A stretch of DNA of 8,504 nucleotides from an uncultured Verrucomicrobia subdivision 3 bacterium (GTDB lineage Bacteria; Verrucomicrobiota; Verrucomicrobiae; Limisphaerales; UBA11358): contig CAIXPZ010000044.1 of NCBI GenBank assembly GCA_903921455.1, positions 1 through 8,504 on the forward strand, in the 5' to 3' direction. Below are positions 6,167 to 8,504 of this stretch, piece after piece (the first letter of the stretch is position 1; every line of letters starts with the position of its first letter). The notes beneath the pieces were generated by a model. It saw only the letters and a list, made by a program, of their open reading frames with translations. It searched no databases and was not told the DNA's origin. A program made the translations under genes and the position numbers.

Positions 6167-7451
6167 CCGTCGAGGTTTTCTCGCGCTGTGGGCGCAAGGC
6201 CGTCGCCGTAAGCGCGTGCGCGCCGCGCTGGCTGCCTTGCTGCCCGCGCCGGTGTTGCGTGCGCAGTATCCGGACAAATTGGTTTGGGCTTGGGATCTGC
6301 CGAATCCGTTCAAGTGGAATGTCTGGATGAGTTTTGACAGCGGTGCGTCGTGGATACTCGCCGAGGGCAGTTGGATGTATGGCGACGCGCGGTTGTTCGC
6401 GCCCGATGGCGGCGGCGAATTGTATTTTATCGTCGGCGTGGACGAGGACGGGAACGAAATCACCCAGCACAGTAATTGGATCCGGCCGGAAGATGCGCTC
6501 TTGCCCGCGCCCATGTTGCGCGCGACGTATCCGGATTTGTTGGTGTGGGATTGGGACTTGCCGAATCCCTACAAGTGGAACGTCTGGCAAAGTCTCGACG
6601 GTGGGGCTTCTTACATTCTCGTGGAGGGTTATTGGATGTATGGCGACGCCCGGCAGTTTGCGCCGGACGGCGGCGGCGAGCTGCATTTCATCGTCGGCGT
6701 GGACGAGGCCGGCAATGAAGTCACCGAGCGCAGCAATGCCGTTTGCCCGAATGATGCGCCGGAGCCGGCACCGGTAACGCTGCTCACCGGGCTGTCGGCG
6801 TATTGGGATGGTGACAGTTCTTTGGACCAGGTTGGTCTGGTGGAAATGTTGAATACGGCCGATGGGATTTTTGGCTCCAGTCAATTACTGCCGTCGGGTT
6901 CGACGGGTTTGGTGCTGGAAGCACTCAATGAAACCGATCTCTTTTACAGCAAGAATGCGGTGTTTGATAACTACTCGGCCCGCACGGTGAATTGCTGGGT
7001 GAACCTGCAGAACTGGCATGGCAATTTTCTGCTCGCCGATGTTTCTGACGACGGCCTCGGCGCCGGCACTGGCTTGAGCCTGCGCTTTTGTGCCGACGGC
7101 GGTTTCTACGAGTTCAACAGCCATTACGATGGCGGTTGGGATTCGAGTTCGGCTCCTTTGCTAGAAGGCCAGGTCAGTCCAGCAACGTGGTTCATGCTTA
7201 CGATCACGTCGGACAATTCTGAGATGCGCGTTTACGTCAATGGCGCTTTGTCCGGCACGCTGGCCCTAACAGGCCCGACGACACCCTATTACGAGCAAGG
7301 GCCGGAATCGTTCTGGCTGAACGGTCCCCACTTCTGGGGAAACATGATCGGCCAATTTTGTTATCTCGGCGTGTGGGGCCGCGTGCTGGATCCCACGGAA
7401 CTGGAAACACTTTACAACAACGGCGCCGGGCTCGCCTTCGCGGGCCTGTGA
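6144..7451 (+). CDS. Phage appendage-like protein: two 87-residue repeats plus LamG-like domain
   Basis: The 435 residues read as follows. Residues 1-31 are basic (GRRRKRVR at 19-26). Two tandem copies of an 87-residue domain follow at 32-118 and 119-205, each with LPAPxLRA, LVWxWDLPNPxKWNVW, WMYGDAR, FAPDGGGEL and FIVGVDExGNE, resembling a fibronectin-like beta domain. Last, at about 213-430, is a concanavalin-like/LamG-type domain with a typical end (WGRVLDPTELETLYNNGAG, 411-429). LamG-like domains bind sugars or proteins, so a decoration, fibre or adhesion role on the virion is likely but not shown. No chaperone or tail-tip features are seen. ATG 6144 overlaps the previous gene by 23 bases and has GAAGAG before it. 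Two repeats so similar suggest recent duplication or domain shuffling. A bacterial surface protein is a less likely reading, given the position in a head operon. Confidence 0.7.
   Translation: MLTLPKIDRRGFLALWAQGRRRKRVRAALAALLPAPVLRAQYPDKLVWAWDLPNPFKWNVWMSFDSGASWILAEGSWMYGDARLFAPDGGGELYFIVGVDEDGNEITQHSNWIRPEDALLPAPMLRATYPDLLVWDWDLPNPYKWNVWQSLDGGASYILVEGYWMYGDARQFAPDGGGELHFIVGVDEAGNEVTERSNAVCPNDAPEPAPVTLLTGLSAYWDGDSSLDQVGLVEMLNTADGIFGSSQLLPSGSTGLVLEALNETDLFYSKNAVFDNYSARTVNCWVNLQNWHGNFLLADVSDDGLGAGTGLSLRFCADGGFYEFNSHYDGGWDSSSAPLLEGQVSPATWFMLTITSDNSEMRVYVNGALSGTLALTGPTTPYYEQGPESFWLNGPHFWGNMIGQFCYLGVWGRVLDPTELETLYNNGAGLAFAGL
6237..6758 (+). repeat. Tandem 261-bp duplication inside the appendage gene
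   Basis: Copy 1 (6237-6497) and copy 2 (6498-6758) are in frame and the same length, encoding two 87-residue domains. Blocks such as PDGGGEL and WMYGDAR are kept in protein, while many third codon positions differ (for example PNPFKW aaTCCGttc versus aaTCCCtac). The copies are therefore not brand new, and protein sequence has been held while DNA drifted. Confidence 0.85.
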
Positions 7452-7472
7452 ACCAGAACCAAAATAAAAGTT

Positions 7473-7709
7473 ATGAACGCAATTGCCATTAAACCGAAAA
7501 CCATTGAACTCACGCCGGCACGCACGGCGCAGATCAACAACATCACCTGGCGCACGAACGATGATTCATTCGCCCGCAAGCTGACGGTCATCGTGAACAA
7601 CGCAACCGCCTTCACCGTCGAGGGCGCGGATTATGACGCGCTGGGCCAGTGGACCGATGACACCATCAAGGGGCTCATTCTCGCCCGCTTCGGCTTGGAA
7701 CTCGCATGA
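7473..7709 (+). CDS. Small unknown protein of the phage head/neck operon
   Basis: A 78-residue protein of no family I recognise. It has a Thr/Ile-rich start, a middle of alternating hydrophobic and polar residues (KLTVIVNNATAFTVEGADYD, 36-55) that would suit beta strands, and a C-terminal helix-like end (DDTIKGLILARFGLELA). No cysteines, signal peptide or membrane segment are seen. ATG 7473 is preceded by AAAATAAAAGTT, without a Shine-Dalgarno sequence. The last four bases (ATGA) overlap the start of the next gene, which points to coupled translation and a shared role in head or neck assembly. Confidence 0.65.
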   Translation: MNAIAIKPKTIELTPARTAQINNITWRTNDDSFARKLTVIVNNATAFTVEGADYDALGQWTDDTIKGLILARFGLELA

Positions 7710-8323
7710 GCAGCACGACCGCCATCACGCTCACGAAGGAGGACGGTTCCGGGAAGTCCGACGCGAACACCTACGCATCCGTTGCCGATGCGAACTATTA
7801 TCACGAGGGGCATCTGTATGCCGCCGCGTGGACTGCTGCGACAGACATTCAAAAAGCGGCTGCGCTGGTGATGGCGACGCGGTTGATTGATATCGAATAT
7901 CAATTCGGCGGTTCGCGTGTGCTGATGAATCAGGCTTTACAATGGCCGCGCTCGGACTGCCGCGAGCCGGATGGCAGCACGGCGGAATTTGTTTTACCCG
8001 GCATGACACCGCATTTCGTCGTCATCACCACAACCTCGGAAGAGCTCCGGCTGCTGAAAAACACGTGGACAGTCCCGGATGATGTGGTGCCGAAGGCGGT
8101 CGTCGAGGCGACGTGTGAGTTGGCGCGCGAGTTGTTGATCACCGACCGCACGGCGGCGCCGGCCGGTGAGGGCTTGAAGTATCAGAACAATGGCAGCGTC
8201 CAAACGGGCTACGACAAGTCGGACACACGTCCAATCATTCCGGCCGTCGTCCAGGCGTTGCTTGGCAAGTATGGCGCGCTTATCAAAGCCAAGAGTGGAT
8301 CCGTGAAACTTGTGCGCGTATGA
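7706..8323 (+). CDS. DnaT-like / head-tail connector family protein
   Basis: The 205 residues follow the pattern of phage proteins annotated as 'putative DnaT-like ssDNA-binding' that sit just after capsid genes. They show an acidic/small start with EDGSGKSDANTYASVADANYYHE (12-34), an alanine-rich helix with AATDIQKAAALVMATRLIDIEY (44-65), QALQWPRSD (76-84), the insertion-type region about 88-125, and VPKAVVEATCELARELL (128-144). In this position such proteins are generally thought to be head-completion or connector proteins rather than replication proteins; that is family knowledge and inference. The start ATG 7706 overlaps the previous stop (ATGA), and its own stop overlaps the next start (ATGA, 8320-8323). 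Confidence 0.7.
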   Translation: MSSTTAITLTKEDGSGKSDANTYASVADANYYHEGHLYAAAWTAATDIQKAAALVMATRLIDIEYQFGGSRVLMNQALQWPRSDCREPDGSTAEFVLPGMTPHFVVITTTSEELRLLKNTWTVPDDVVPKAVVEATCELARELLITDRTAAPAGEGLKYQNNGSVQTGYDKSDTRPIIPAVVQALLGKYGALIKAKSGSVKLVRV

Positions 8324-8504
8324 CTGAGCAAATTCAAAACCTGAAAAAATTCCGGTTCGTTCCGGAGGTCACCCTGGGAAACGTGCTGCAACTGCTCACG
8401 ATTGCGGCGGCAGTCGTCGGCTTGTGGGTGAGCCTCGACAAGCGGCTGGCGGCTGTCGAGATGCAGGAAAGTTACGCCATCGAGGAGCGGCACGATTTGA
8501 AAAA
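8320..8504 (+). CDS. Small one-span membrane protein (3' partial)
   Basis: An open frame starts at ATG 8320, overlapping the previous stop by ATGA, and runs off the right edge after 61 codons. The first 17 residues are polar/basic. Residues about 20-38 (GNVLQLLTIAAAVVGLWVS) form one clear membrane segment, and the following KRLAAVEMQES looks like a charged helix or coiled coil. This build is common for small phage membrane proteins (holin-like, spanin-like, or unknown) but is not specific. The overlap with the connector gene shows it belongs to the operon. The true length and function cannot be judged from this fragment. Confidence 0.65.
   Translation, partial: MTEQIQNLKKFRFVPEVTLGNVLQLLTIAAAVVGLWVSLDKRLAAVEMQESYAIEERHDLK

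Noticed and set aside
6165..6250. Twin-arginine (Tat) signal at the start of the LamG protein (DRRGFLAL)
   Set aside because: The RR-x-F-L pattern is followed by a highly basic stretch (RRRKRVR) rather than a long hydrophobic core, and a virion protein needs no export.

Overview
The window holds the head (morphogenesis) module of a tailed double-stranded DNA phage or prophage, all on the + strand, preceded by a stand-alone Fic-domain gene that lies in unusually structured non-coding DNA. The DNA is moderately GC-rich. Most phage genes lack a clear Shine-Dalgarno sequence and instead have an A-rich stretch directly before ATG. The host cannot be fixed from sequence alone. The composition, the starts and the LamG/Fn3-like appendage protein would fit an environmental Verrucomicrobiota/PVC-type bacterium, but this is only an impression.

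Layout. 3-326 is the end of a gene entering from the left, whose sequence faintly recalls the first coils of a right-handed beta-helix protein. 327-935 is non-coding and contains, in order: a structured element (copy 1, about 366-556), three TATTGAGC motifs, three AGTCAAGT motifs, and a two-unit 56-nt tandem repeat of hairpins that runs into the start of fic. 936-2036 is a Fic protein with an N-terminal inhibitory motif and a C-terminal winged helix. 2037-2535 is non-coding and contains a second, diverged copy of the structured element (about 2148-2365) and the leader of the phage operon. From 2536 to the right edge the genes are tightly packed: portal (DUF4055 type), scaffold-like coiled-coil protein, major capsid protein, a strong hairpin, a small CxxC protein, a large protein with two 87-residue repeats plus a LamG-like domain, a 78-residue unknown, a DnaT-like/head-tail connector protein, and a small one-span membrane protein cut by the right edge. 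The last genes overlap by ATGA or by 23 nt, which suggests one operon.

How it works together. Portal, scaffold and capsid proteins would build the prohead, and the DnaT-like protein probably completes the neck. The LamG/repeat protein is probably a surface decoration or fibre. No terminase gene lies before the portal, where it is often found; that place is taken by fic and repeats. The most interesting signal is that the non-coding DNA on both sides of fic is the same element in diverged form. Both copies can fold into a similar three-helix shape with matching compensatory base changes and an identical 27-nt loop length in one hairpin. This suggests a conserved RNA or single-stranded DNA element and a fic cassette bracketed by it.
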